Assembly: GCF_016907545.1 (NCBI RefSeq)
Contig: NZ_JAFBCD010000001.1
Location: 992,001-1,056,000, forward strand
Length of the DNA: 64,000 bases
Origin: Paenarthrobacter ilicis
GTDB taxonomy: Bacteria > Actinomycetota > Actinomycetes > Actinomycetales > Micrococcaceae
Direction: 5' to 3'
Part shown: piece by piece, positions 18,098 to 26,452 of the stretch
How the letters are laid out: every line of letters starts with the position of its first letter
How positions within the stretch are numbered: position 1 is the stretch's first letter
Position numbers and translations under genes: made by a program
The notes under the pieces: model-generated
Databases searched by the model: none
Seen by the model: only the letters and a program-made list of their open reading frames with translations
Told to the model about the DNA's origin: nothing

Positions 18098-18289
18098 ATG
18101 AACACCACCGAATCACACGCCAACCATCCTGTGCGGACCACTGTGGAATCCGACCCTGCCTACGACTACGCCGAGGACCAGGAAGTGGATGAACCCTGGG
18201 TGGAGGAAGTGGATGCGCCGGAGGACGACGACCGCGCGGTCCCGCTGGACGAGGCCGAGGAATTCCGCGGGGAGGACCGGGACGACTGA
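18098..18289 (+). CDS. Small acidic protein of unknown function
   Basis: A 63-aa hydrophilic protein, very rich in Asp and Glu (e.g. YDYAEDQEVDEPWVEEVD), with no membrane segment. I do not recognise a family. It is supported as a real gene by a strong GGAGG site seven bases before the ATG, and by a terminator-like hairpin after it. It is divergent from the ferritin-like/VIT gene; metal binding or a role in that system would be speculation. Confidence 0.65.
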   Translation: MNTTESHANHPVRTTVESDPAYDYAEDQEVDEPWVEEVDAPEDDDRAVPLDEAEEFRGEDRDD

Positions 18290-18321
18290 CTCAATCCTGG
18301 GAACGGCGTCCCAACAAAGAA

Positions 18322-18353
18322 GGCGGCGCCACCCCCGCAAGGGTAGCGCCGCC
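18322..18353. terminator. Terminator between the acidic protein and the SSS symporter
   Basis: GGCGGCGCCACCC (18322-18334) pairs with GGGTAGCGCCGCC (18341-18353) with one mismatch and a 6-nt loop. On the minus strand the stem is followed by TTCTTTGTT, so it mainly serves the symporter gene. Confidence 0.75.
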
Positions 18354-18381
18354 GTCGAGCGTTGCTGTTGAGTCGTGCTTG

Positions 18382-19917
18382 TTACTTGTGGCTGCCCACC
18401 GGATGCGCTTCCGGCGGGAGCTCCTCTGAAACGGCGCCGGCAACCCGGGCGTCCCAGGCTGCGCGGACCGCAGCATCGGTGGGCGGGGTCAGCAGGGACA
18501 CAACCACGTACACCAGGAACGACGCCGCAAGGCCGTAGTAGATCGGTTCGTTGGCGTAGACGCCGTCCTCGCTGGGAATCGCGCCCACTGCGAACATGAT
18601 CAACAGGGCCAGGGTCAGTACGGAGCCAACGGCCATGGACCATGCAGCCGCAATTCCGGTTCCGCGCTTCCACACCAGTCCACCCAGGATGGCTACCAGC
18701 AGGCCGCCCACCAGGATGTCGTACGCGATGGTGAGGGCCACCACCACGTCCTGCGCGGCCATGGAAATGAGGACTGCCACAATGCCCAGGCCGAGGACCC
18801 AGTAACGGTTGGCCTTGACGTCGTGCTCCGGGTTCTCGGTGTCATCGGTGTTGATGGTCTTGCCGAACCAGCTGGCAACAAAAGGAACGACGTCGGCGCG
18901 GGCCACCGTCGCGGCGGCGATCAGGGCGCCGGAAGCCGTGGACATCATGGCAGCAACTGCGGCAGCCATGACCAAGCCACCGATACCCACCGGCAGGATG
19001 TGCGTGGCAACTTCGGCGTACACCACGTCCTTGCCCAGATTGGCAACATCAATGTCCGGGAGCGCCACGCGGGCGGCCAGGCCAATGAAGGCGCCTGCGA
19101 TGCCGTAAAGGATGCAGTAGATACCGGCGGTTGCGCCGCCCCAGCGTGCCACCGTGGGGGTCTTGGCGGTGAAGACCCGCTGCCAGATGTCCTGGCCGAT
19201 CAGAAGGCCCAGTGTGTAGACGACGAAGTAGGTGATGATCGTTTGGATGCCGATGCCGTCGATCTGGAAGAAGCTGTCCTCCAAACGGGCACGGATGCCG
19301 TCCATGCCGCCGGCTGCGTTCATGACGAAAGGCAGCATGAGGAAGAAGATACCCACGGTCTTGATGATGAACTGCACCTGGTCGGCCAGGGTGATGGACC
19401 ACATGCCGCCGATGGTGGAGTAAACCAGCACAATGGCGCCGCCGACGGCGATTGCGAGCCACCGTTCCCAGCCGAAGAGCACCACGAAGATGGTGGCGTA
19501 GGCGCCGGTGGAGGTGGCGCAAAGCATCAGGGTGTAGGCCAGCATCACGATGCCGGAGGTCTGTGTGGCCTTGCTTCCGTAGCGAAGGCTGAGCATTTGG
19601 GAGACCGTGTAGATCTTCAAGCGCTGGATGGTTCCCGCGAAGAGCAGGCTCAGGAGGAGGACGCCGGCGCCGATGGCCACCACCAGCCACATTCCGGAGA
19701 TGCCGAACTTGTAGCCCAGGCCAACACCGCCGACGGTGGAGGCGCCACCAAGGACCACGGCGGCCATGGTTCCGGTGTAGAGGAAGGGGCCCAAGCGGCG
19801 GCCGGCCACCAGGAAGTCGCTGTTGTTCTTGGTGCGGGACTTGCCCCACCAGCCGAACGCCAGCATGGCGATCAGGTAAACCACCACGATTGCGATGTTT
19901 ATTGCCGAAGATTCCAT
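18382..19917 (-). CDS. Sodium:solute symporter (SSS family)
   Basis: A 511-aa membrane protein with about 13 hydrophobic segments. SSS features include an N-terminal span followed by SDFLVAGRRLGPFL, ASTVGGVGLGYKFG, the STIGGMWSITLADQVQF stretch with the Gly-Gly-Met/Leu hallmark, and AAVAAMMSTASGALIAA. Substrate cannot be read from sequence; urea, polyamine, amino acid or carboxylate transport are all known for the family. ATG at 19917 has AAGGA six bases upstream; the longer frame to 20529 runs through the promoter region and the divergent regulator, so it is not used. The divergent XRE-cupin gene is the probable regulator. Confidence 0.88.
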   Translation of the reverse strand: MESSAINIAIVVVYLIAMLAFGWWGKSRTKNNSDFLVAGRRLGPFLYTGTMAAVVLGGASTVGGVGLGYKFGISGMWLVVAIGAGVLLLSLLFAGTIQRLKIYTVSQMLSLRYGSKATQTSGIVMLAYTLMLCATSTGAYATIFVVLFGWERWLAIAVGGAIVLVYSTIGGMWSITLADQVQFIIKTVGIFFLMLPFVMNAAGGMDGIRARLEDSFFQIDGIGIQTIITYFVVYTLGLLIGQDIWQRVFTAKTPTVARWGGATAGIYCILYGIAGAFIGLAARVALPDIDVANLGKDVVYAEVATHILPVGIGGLVMAAAVAAMMSTASGALIAAATVARADVVPFVASWFGKTINTDDTENPEHDVKANRYWVLGLGIVAVLISMAAQDVVVALTIAYDILVGGLLVAILGGLVWKRGTGIAAAWSMAVGSVLTLALLIMFAVGAIPSEDGVYANEPIYYGLAASFLVYVVVSLLTPPTDAAVRAAWDARVAGAVSEELPPEAHPVGSHK

Positions 19918-20027
19918 GAACGGTCCTTGGAGCTGATGCACGGAGCGGGGAATTCCGACGATACTCCGCGAAGGGGGTCGAAGTCTCCGTGCTGATGATG
20001 GGAGATGGGGATTCGTATGCCTGAGAA

Positions 20028-20041
20028 GCAACACTTGTTGC
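20028..20041. promoter_or_regulatory. Candidate operator GCAACA-CT-TGTTGC between symporter and XRE-cupin regulator
   Basis: A perfect 6-bp inverted repeat with a 2-bp centre lies about 110 bp upstream of the symporter start and 139 bp upstream of the regulator start. It is the most regular palindrome in the divergent region besides the one at 20110-20129. Assignment to the XRE protein is inference. Confidence 0.5.
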
Positions 20042-20109
20042 CCCTGAGGATATGTTGTGACCGGAGTAACAGTCAAGAACGCGAAGTCACGGTTCGGCAG
20101 TTTCTGGCG

Positions 20110-20135
20110 GCCGGACGGTGCCGTCCGGCTACTAT
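20110..20135 (+). promoter_or_regulatory. GC-rich palindrome and -10 box before the XRE-cupin gene
   Basis: GCCGGACGG-TG-CCGTCCGGC (20110-20129) is a perfect 9-bp inverted repeat directly followed by TACTAT (20130-20135), a candidate -10 element. Protein binding here would block the regulator's own promoter. Confidence 0.45.
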
Positions 20136-20179
20136 TGCTCCAATGACAGGGCCACATGACAGGCCTGAAAGGTTCGTGA

Positions 20180-20755
20180 ATGAAGGCTCTCCCCGTTGAA
20201 CCAAGCAACGTCCCTGTTGCCATCGGTTCCAGAATCCGTGCGGCCCGGCAGGCGCAGCGGCTCACCATTGAACAGGTCGCGGACGCCACCGGGCTGACCA
20301 AGGGTTTCCTCAGCAGGGTGGAACGGGACCTCACCTCTCCGTCGGTGGCCTCCCTGGTGACGCTGTGCCAAGTACTCTCCGTCTCCGTGGGTGACCTGTT
20401 TGCCGCACCGGAAACGCACCTGACCAAACGTGACGATGGCCCACGGATTTCCCTGGGTGGCCAAGGCATCGTGGAGAGGCTGCTGACGGCCCGCTCCGAA
20501 CGCCGCCTGCAGATACTGCAAGCCACCATCGAGCCCAGGGGTCGCGGGGAAAACGAGCTCTATGCGGTGGATTGCGACGTGGATGTGCTCCATGTGGTGA
20601 AGGGCAGGCTCAAGCTCATCCTGACCAACGAGGAGTACGACCTCGAGGAAGGGGATACCCTCTCCTTCCCTGGGCGCGAACCGCACACCTGGATCAACCC
20701 CACGGACCAGACCGTAGAGGTGCTCTGGATCCTGGTTCCGGCAGCCAGCCGCTAG
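20180..20755 (+). CDS. XRE-family regulator with C-terminal cupin domain
   Basis: A 191-aa protein of the PuuR/SutR-like class. An N-terminal helix-turn-helix (IGSRIRAARQAQRLTIEQVA, then GLTKGFLSRVERDLTSPSVASL) is followed by a cupin (~95-188) with VLHVVKGRLKLILTNEEYDLEEGDTL and PHTWINPTD, a likely small-molecule sensor. It starts at ATG 20180 with AAAGG seven bases upstream and is divergent from the SSS symporter, which it probably controls. Members of this class often regulate amine, amino-acid or sulfur metabolism, in keeping with the ureohydrolase nearby. Confidence 0.88.
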   Translation: MKALPVEPSNVPVAIGSRIRAARQAQRLTIEQVADATGLTKGFLSRVERDLTSPSVASLVTLCQVLSVSVGDLFAAPETHLTKRDDGPRISLGGQGIVERLLTARSERRLQILQATIEPRGRGENELYAVDCDVDVLHVVKGRLKLILTNEEYDLEEGDTLSFPGREPHTWINPTDQTVEVLWILVPAASR

Positions 20756-20801
20756 GGGCGTCTACTTCCAGCGAGTGGAGCGCGGCGCAGCGGAGGCCGC
20801 G

Positions 20802-22775
20802 TCAGCCCACGTGGACCCAAGGCCGGCGCGTGATGTCCGGCTCGGCTTCCCGGAGCACCTCGCGGGTGACGGGTGCAATTTCCCCTTCTCCGAAGAACAG
20901 GAATTTGCTCAGGTTGGAGATCGGGTTGCCCTCGGTCCAGCGGAAGTAGATGTGCGGCATGTAGCCGGTGACGTCGCGGATGTGCAGGAGTACCGCGGCC
21001 AAGGTGTTGGGCACGTTGTTGCTGTGCACTTCAAGGATCTTGAAGCCGTGCCGTTCCTTGCCCACCACCTGCAGTTCCTGTTCGAAGTCCGAGCTGTCGT
21101 CCACGATGATCTCGATGAACAGCGCGTCGCAGTCCACGGGCAGATGGTTGGCCTGCTGGGCGTGCTGGAGTTTCTCGCGGTACCGGTCGGCGCTGAGACG
21201 CTTGGGTTCGTGGGCAATAATCCGGACCGGCCCCTCGGCTGCATCGGCAGTGAACTCCAAGGCTTTCTGATCCATTTTGATGTAGGTGGCCCGGAGCTCA
21301 AAGGCCCTCCGCATGCGGGAGATGAAGCTGACAACCATGATGGCCAGGATGAACAAGGCAGCAATTTTCAGGCCGTCGGGGCGCTCGATCGAGTTGACCA
21401 CCGTGGTGTAAATGAAAGCCAGGGAGATCACTCCGAAGCCGATGACCTGTGCGCGCTGCTTTTTGCGTCGCGCGGAGAGTGTCACGGCGATCGACGCGGA
21501 GGTGATCAGCACCAGTACGCCGGTGGCATATGCGCCGCCCTGGGCGTTGACGTCTGCTTTGAAGATGATGGTCACAATGAAGGCGATCACCGTGAACACC
21601 AGCACCAGAGGCCGGAGCGCACGGGCCCAGGCGGGAGCCATGCCGTAGCGGGGAAGGTACCGCGGGACCAGGTTCAGGAGCCCTGCCATGGCGGAGGCGC
21701 CGGCGAACCAGAGGATGGCAATGGTGCTGACGTCGTACACCGTGCCGAAGCCATCGCCCAGGTATTTGTGGGCCAGGTAGGCAAGGGCACGGCCGTCGGC
21801 TTTGCCTCCGGGCTGAAACTCCGCAGCGGGGATCAGCATGATGGTGGTGAAGCTGGAGGTGATCAGGAACGAGCTCATGATGATCGCGGCGGTGGTCAGG
21901 AGCTTGTGGGCCCCCTTGATCCGCCCCACCGGGTTGGCGTCGGTGTCTGAGGGGCTGCCCTTGATCTGCGGCATCACGGCCACACCGGTTTCAAATCCGG
22001 ACAAGCCCAGTGCCAGGCGCGGGAACACCAGCAACGCCAGCGCCACCATCATGATGGGGTCTCCGTGGGAGGTGGTCAGGGCCGTCCACCAATCGGAGAT
22101 GACGTGCGCTTCGGTAAAGACGTGGCCGATCGCAATGACAATGACCACCAGGTTGAGCGCCAGGAAGGCCGCCACCAACACCACGGCAACGTTGATGGCC
22201 TCTTTGAAGCCCCGCAGGAACACGATTCCCAAGCCGGCGATCAGCGCGAGCGTTATGACCACCTGCTGGCCCTCGAGGAAATCGGGGGCGAACGGATTCT
22301 CAATCAGGTGGGCCGTGGCATCCGCGGCGGAGAGGGTGATGGTGATCATGAAGTCTGTGGCGGCGAATCCCAGCAGCGCCAGGACAAAGAGTTTGCCGCC
22401 CCAGCGGGGGAGGAGCCGCTCCAGCATGGCAATGGAGCCTTCTCCGCGATGGCTCTCCCTGGCCACCCTGCGGTAAACGGGCAGTGCGCCCGCCAGGGTT
22501 GCGACCACCAGGAGCAGCGTAGCCAGCGGGGACAGGAGACCGGCGGCCAATGCTGCGATGGCCGGTTGGTAACCAAGGGTGGAGAAATAGTCCAGGCCCG
22601 TGAGGCACATGACCTTCCACCAGGCCTGCGGCTTGTGCGACTCGGAGGGGCGGCCGTGTGGACCCTGCTGCTTGCCCGAGGTGTCCGGCATTCCCTCAAG
22701 GAGCCAAGCCTTGAGTTTGAAGGAATTCTTGGGCCGGTTGGCCGGGTCGGCCGGAGGCCTCGACAGGGTGGTCAC
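20802..22775 (-). CDS. APC-superfamily amino acid/amine permease with cytoplasmic C-terminal domain
   Basis: A 657-aa membrane protein. Twelve or so hydrophobic segments span about residues 50-490, beginning with the conserved stretch ALGYFSTLG-like [19 protein letters not shown]. The last ~165 residues are soluble ([49 protein letters not shown]) and are not found in ordinary amino acid permeases. The GTG start at 22775 has AAAGGA four bases upstream. It is divergent from the ureohydrolase operon, which suggests that it imports the guanidino compound, amine or amino acid degraded there (inference). Confidence 0.82.
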   Translation of the reverse strand: MTTLSRPPADPANRPKNSFKLKAWLLEGMPDTSGKQQGPHGRPSESHKPQAWWKVMCLTGLDYFSTLGYQPAIAALAAGLLSPLATLLLVVATLAGALPVYRRVARESHRGEGSIAMLERLLPRWGGKLFVLALLGFAATDFMITITLSAADATAHLIENPFAPDFLEGQQVVITLALIAGLGIVFLRGFKEAINVAVVLVAAFLALNLVVIVIAIGHVFTEAHVISDWWTALTTSHGDPIMMVALALLVFPRLALGLSGFETGVAVMPQIKGSPSDTDANPVGRIKGAHKLLTTAAIIMSSFLITSSFTTIMLIPAAEFQPGGKADGRALAYLAHKYLGDGFGTVYDVSTIAILWFAGASAMAGLLNLVPRYLPRYGMAPAWARALRPLVLVFTVIAFIVTIIFKADVNAQGGAYATGVLVLITSASIAVTLSARRKKQRAQVIGFGVISLAFIYTTVVNSIERPDGLKIAALFILAIMVVSFISRMRRAFELRATYIKMDQKALEFTADAAEGPVRIIAHEPKRLSADRYREKLQHAQQANHLPVDCDALFIEIIVDDSSDFEQELQVVGKERHGFKILEVHSNNVPNTLAAVLLHIRDVTGYMPHIYFRWTEGNPISNLSKFLFFGEGEIAPVTREVLREAEPDITRRPWVHVG

Positions 22776-22896
22776 GGTGTCCTTTCGCGCAGCATGGTGC
22801 TGCTTCCGAAAGGAGCGTATGGCCGCTTACGACGCCGGGACCCGGGTTTTTATGGAATCTTAACGCCCGCTGTGACCGGCGTCTCAAACGATTGCC

Positions 22897-22911
22897 CATG
22901 TTGTAAACATG
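22897..22911. promoter_or_regulatory. Candidate operator CATGTT-GTA-AACATG upstream of the ureohydrolase operon
   Basis: A perfect 6-bp inverted repeat with a 3-bp spacer ends 27 bp before the ATG at 22939. It lies in the region between the divergent permease and ureohydrolase genes, just upstream of an AT-rich TATAAG segment (22919-22924) that could be a -10 element. Confidence 0.55.
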
Positions 22912-22938
22912 TGATGCATATAAGGCAACTTAAAGTGT

Positions 22939-24063
22939 ATGATGGGTGTCACAGTTACTGATTCACCCCGATCCACTAAGGAGTGGCGCACTTTGGAAGA
23001 GCTCCGCATTGAGGCCAACGGCAACCTTGGCCCTATCGATTCGTCCCGTATCCCGCGTTACGCAGGAGCCGCCACATACGCCCGTCTTCCCCGGCTGGAC
23101 CAGGTCTCCAAGGCTGACGTCACCGTTGTTGGCGTCCCCTTCGACTCCGGCGTTTCCTACCGCCCGGGCGCGCGATTCGGCGCCAACCATGTGCGTGAAG
23201 CCAGCCGACTGCTGCGCCCTTACAACCCGGCATGGGACGTCAGCCCGTTCGAGAACATCCAGGTTGCCGATGCCGGTGACATGGCCGTGAACCCGTTCAA
23301 CATCAATGAAGCCATTGAAACCATCCAGCAGAACGCCATGGACCTGACGGCCAACGGCAGCAAGTTGGTGACCCTCGGCGGAGACCACACCATTGCCCTC
23401 CCGTTGCTCCGCGCGGCCGCCGAGCGTGCCGGTGAGCCCATCGCCATGCTGCACTTTGACGCGCACCTGGACACCTGGGACACCTACTTCGGTGCCGAAT
23501 ACACCCACGGCACCCCCTTCCGCCGCGCGGTGGAGGAAGGCATCCTGGACACCGAGGCCATCAGCCACGTGGGTACCCGCGGCCCGCTGTACGGCAAGAA
23601 GGACCTCGACGACGACCACCGCTTCGGCTTCGGAATTGTCACCTCCGCTGACGTTTACTACCAAGGCGTCCTGGAGACCGTGGCCAAGATCCGTGATCGC
23701 ATCGGCAACCGCCCGCTCTACATCTCCGTGGACATCGACGTCCTGGACCCGGCCCACGCACCCGGCACCGGCACCCCGGAAGCCGGCGGCATCAGCAGCC
23801 GTGAACTGCTGGAGATCATCCGTGGCTTCCGTGGCATGAACCTCGTGGGTGCGGACATCGTGGAAGTTGCTCCTGCTTACGATCATGCCGAAATAACCGG
23901 CGTTGCCGGCAGCCACGTGGCCTACGAACTCGTGACCCTCATGGCGGACAACGCTGTGGAAGGCGACCGCCGCGGCACCCCCAACGGCTACGCGCAGCAG
24001 GCCCTCGGTGCACGCCTGGAAGAAGTAGCCCAGGCAACCGGAACTGCAGGGGACCGGCGATGA
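22939..24063 (+). CDS. Ureohydrolase (agmatinase / guanidinobutyrase-like)
   Basis: A 374-aa binuclear-manganese amidinohydrolase. The three metal-binding motifs are complete: GGDHT (His150), DAHLDTW (Asp174, His176, Asp178) and DIDVLDP (Asp265, Asp267), followed by [11 protein letters not shown]. It should release urea from agmatine, 4-guanidinobutyrate or a related compound. The gene overlaps the next one by ATGA, so the two are translationally coupled; the ThDP enzyme partner favours a guanidino-acid pathway over plain agmatine use. The ATG at 22939 has no clear ribosome site and sits close to the candidate promoter, so a short or absent leader is possible. Confidence 0.88.
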   Translation: MMGVTVTDSPRSTKEWRTLEELRIEANGNLGPIDSSRIPRYAGAATYARLPRLDQVSKADVTVVGVPFDSGVSYRPGARFGANHVREASRLLRPYNPAWDVSPFENIQVADAGDMAVNPFNINEAIETIQQNAMDLTANGSKLVTLGGDHTIALPLLRAAAERAGEPIAMLHFDAHLDTWDTYFGAEYTHGTPFRRAVEEGILDTEAISHVGTRGPLYGKKDLDDDHRFGFGIVTSADVYYQGVLETVAKIRDRIGNRPLYISVDIDVLDPAHAPGTGTPEAGGISSRELLEIIRGFRGMNLVGADIVEVAPAYDHAEITGVAGSHVAYELVTLMADNAVEGDRRGTPNGYAQQALGARLEEVAQATGTAGDRR

Positions 24064-25766
24064 TCGACGTCGAACCTGGCGCCGCAGCCGGTACCACGGA
24101 CTCCGGTGCCAACCAGCGCAACGGCGGGGACCTCGTAGTGGAGACCCTCGAAGCGCTGGGTGCCAAGACGGTCTTCGGTATCCCCGGCCAGCATGCCCTG
24201 GGTCTTTTCGACGCGATGGGCCGCGGCAACCTGCACTTTGTTTCCTCGCGGGTGGAGAACAACTCTGCGTTCGCGGCGGACGGCTATTCACGTGCCACCG
24301 GCGAGGTAGGAGTCTTGTTCCTCAGCACGGGCCCCGGGGCATTGACGTCCCTGGCCGGGTTGCAGGAGGCGTACGCTACCGGTGTTCCCATGGTGGTTGT
24401 GGCCAGCCAGATCCCGCTGGACGGCCTGGGCGCGCGCCGCAAGGGCATGCTCCACCAGCTTGATGACCAGAAGGCCTCGGCGGCAAACGTCACCAAGAGC
24501 CAGCGGTTGATCCAGCACGCCTCCGGCATTCCGTCCGCCATCCAGGACGCCTGGACCGAAGCTATCTCCTCGCCGCAGGGGCCGGTATGGATCGAAATCC
24601 CGCAGAACGTCCTCCTGGATCCCATCATGGTCCCGCCGGTTGAGGACGCGCTCGCTGAAGCGTTTGATAACCCGCCGCGCGTCGAGTTGGTCCGGGAAGC
24701 CGTGAAATGGCTTTCGACGGCGGAACGTCCGGCGATCATCGCCGGCGGCGGTACGCGCCGTGGCCGGGCTGAGAAGTCGTTGCTCTCGATTGCCGAGCAG
24801 CTGCGCGCTCCGGTTATCTGTACTCCTGGTGGCAATGGTGCGTTTCCGTGGACCCACGAGTTGTCCCTGCAGTCCTGGATTGAGGACCGGTACATGACCG
24901 ATGTCCTCGAAGACGCCGACGTCCTGATCGTCATTGGCTCGTCCTTGGGTGAAGTGACGTCGAACTACTTCACGTTCGAACCCCGCGGCCGCATCATCCA
25001 GATTGACGCCGAGCCCCGTGTCCTGGAATCCAACCGGCCCGGACTTGGCATCCGTGCCGATGCCGGGCAGGCGCTGGCAGCCCTGGACGAAGCCCTCACG
25101 GCAGCGGGTGCCGCCACCGCTGCGGAGCGTTCCTGGCACGGGACCAGCCCGGAGGACGTGGTGAAGGACTCCCTGGCCAAGGTCAAAGCGCGCCTGGAGT
25201 CGCAGGACCTGGCCAAGGAACTGAAGTTCATGGCGGACATCCGTGAGGCTGTTCCCGCCGGCATGCAGACGTTCTGGGACATGACCATTTCGGCGTATTG
25301 GGGCTGGTCCTGCTGGGACGCCCGCGATGGGCAGTTCCACTCCGCCCAGGGCGCCGGCGGCCTGGGCTACGGTTTCCCGGCAGCAATTGGTGGTGCCGTG
25401 GGGCTGGAGACCACGGGCAAGCCGAGTCGTGTGCTCGCAGTATCCGGTGACGGTTCCTCCATGTACTCCATTTCCGAACTCGCCACCGCCAAGCAGCACA
25501 ACGTCCCGGTGACCTGGTTGATCGTGGACGACGGCGGATACGGCATCCTGCGCGAGTACATGGTGGGTGCCTTCGGTCAGGCCACGGCCACCGAGCTCGC
25601 CCGCCCTGACTTCGTGAAGCTGGCGGAGTCCTTCGGCGTCCCGGCCCGCCGGGTATCCCCGGAGGAAGTGGGGGACGCCCTTAAGGAGTCATTCGCCGCG
25701 GACGGTCCCAACGTCGTCGTGGTTGAAACGCTCCTGAAGATGTTTGCCCCCACCCACCTGGACTAG
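24060..25766 (+). CDS. ThDP-dependent enzyme, acetolactate synthase-like; possible 2-ketoarginine decarboxylase
   Basis: A 568-aa thiamine-diphosphate enzyme. The N-terminal pyrimidine-binding domain has [16 protein letters not shown] and a catalytic glutamate in [20 protein letters not shown]; the central domain follows (~190-340); the C-terminal domain has the ThDP/Mg motif [30 protein letters not shown] split over 440-480, with GDG and NxxxxG-like elements. Homologues include acetolactate synthase and AruI, the 5-guanidino-2-oxopentanoate decarboxylase. Overlap with a ureohydrolase suggests the order 2-ketoarginine to guanidinobutanal, then guanidinobutyrate to GABA and urea; substrate is inference. 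Confidence 0.8.
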   Translation: MIDVEPGAAAGTTDSGANQRNGGDLVVETLEALGAKTVFGIPGQHALGLFDAMGRGNLHFVSSRVENNSAFAADGYSRATGEVGVLFLSTGPGALTSLAGLQEAYATGVPMVVVASQIPLDGLGARRKGMLHQLDDQKASAANVTKSQRLIQHASGIPSAIQDAWTEAISSPQGPVWIEIPQNVLLDPIMVPPVEDALAEAFDNPPRVELVREAVKWLSTAERPAIIAGGGTRRGRAEKSLLSIAEQLRAPVICTPGGNGAFPWTHELSLQSWIEDRYMTDVLEDADVLIVIGSSLGEVTSNYFTFEPRGRIIQIDAEPRVLESNRPGLGIRADAGQALAALDEALTAAGAATAAERSWHGTSPEDVVKDSLAKVKARLESQDLAKELKFMADIREAVPAGMQTFWDMTISAYWGWSCWDARDGQFHSAQGAGGLGYGFPAAIGGAVGLETTGKPSRVLAVSGDGSSMYSISELATAKQHNVPVTWLIVDDGGYGILREYMVGAFGQATATELARPDFVKLAESFGVPARRVSPEEVGDALKESFAADGPNVVVVETLLKMFAPTHLD

Positions 25767-25776
25767 AACCCACAAA

Positions 25777-25810
25777 AAAGCCCCCGCACGGTCATCCGTG
25801 CGGGGGCTTT
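25777..25810. terminator. Rho-independent terminator after the ThDP enzyme
   Basis: A perfect 15-bp stem, AAAGCCCCCGCACGG (25777-25791) with CCGTGCGGGGGCTTT (25796-25810), is closed by a TCAT loop and starts eleven bases after the stop codon. Strong, symmetrical and A/T-flanked. Confidence 0.93.
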
Positions 25811-25821
25811 CTGCGTTGTGA

Positions 25822-25868
25822 GGCCCGCTCTGCGCCCCAAATCGGGTGAGTCGGGCGCAGAGCGGGCC
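25822..25868. repeat. Extra 16-bp palindrome after the terminator, candidate dispersed element
   Basis: GGCCCGCTCTGCGCCC (25822-25837) pairs perfectly with GGGCGCAGAGCGGGCC (25853-25868) around a 15-nt loop that itself has CAAATCGGGTGAGTC. It follows a complete terminator, so termination does not explain it. REP-like or small mobile palindromes have this look (inference). Confidence 0.6.
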
Positions 25869-25905
25869 CCGCAACGACGGGAGGCGACTCCATCTTTAGT
25901 TTCCC

Positions 25906-25935
25906 AAAGCAATCAATCTGGGTTATAGTTGCTTT
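25906..25935. promoter_or_regulatory. Candidate MarR operator and promoter
   Basis: AAAGCAA (25906-25912) and TTGCTTT (25929-25935) form an inverted repeat separated by 16 bp, enclosing TATAGT (25924-25929), a plausible -10 element. It lies 27 bp before the MarR start, the expected place for an autoregulatory site. Confidence 0.5.
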
Positions 25936-25961
25936 AGGCAAACAAAAAAGGGGTGTTGTCC

Positions 25962-26444
25962 ATGTCCGTCGGTTCGGCCACAGCCACCGATCTTGTCCAT
26001 CAGATTTTCGACCTGCAACGGACGCTGCGCTGCGTGGTGACGGCGCATATGGCGAAAGTTCCGGACGTTGGAATGGCCGTGCAGGGCGTCATGAGGTTCA
26101 TTGGCGAGGGGGAGACCCGCGCAACGCACCTGGCCACCCGGTTGGGAGTCAGCGCACCGGTCCTCAGCAGGCACGTCGCTGAACTGGAAGACCTGGGCTT
26201 CGTGATCAGGCGTCCTGATCCAGCGGACGGCAGGGCGCAACTTTTGGCCCTCACTGAAAAAGGTGCAGCAAAACTGCACGAATTCGAAGAACAACGCAGC
26301 GTGAGACTGCGCGATTACCTGGCGGATTGGAGCGAGGCTGACGCCCTCGAGGCCTCCCAGGTGATCAACAAACTCACGGAGTCCCTCAAAGACTCAATCC
26401 GGGCAACGGCGGCCGGCTCCATCACAACAAACCAGACAGCTTAG
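25962..26444 (+). CDS. MarR-family transcriptional regulator
   Basis: A 160-aa winged-helix protein. Residues ~40-105 hold the MarR core: GVMRFIGEGETRATHLATRLG, APVLSRHVAELEDLGFVIR and the wing RPDPADGRAQLLALTEKG. ATG at 25962 has AAGGGG eight bases upstream; a GTG three codons earlier is too close to it. The gene is 8 bp upstream of an efflux pump gene, so it is probably a repressor released by a toxic compound. Confidence 0.9.
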   Translation: MSVGSATATDLVHQIFDLQRTLRCVVTAHMAKVPDVGMAVQGVMRFIGEGETRATHLATRLGVSAPVLSRHVAELEDLGFVIRRPDPADGRAQLLALTEKGAAKLHEFEEQRSVRLRDYLADWSEADALEASQVINKLTESLKDSIRATAAGSITTNQTA

Positions 26445-26452
26445 GAGCCAGC

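Noticed and set aside
18823..19995. Long (390-codon) plus-strand frame
   Set aside because: It is the antisense shadow of the SSS symporter, rich in His/Gly/Asp with no ribosome site; the symporter frame shows clear membrane segments.
20775..21950. 391-codon plus-strand frame after the XRE-cupin gene
   Set aside because: Antisense to the APC permease; no motif and unusual His/Gly/Asp composition.
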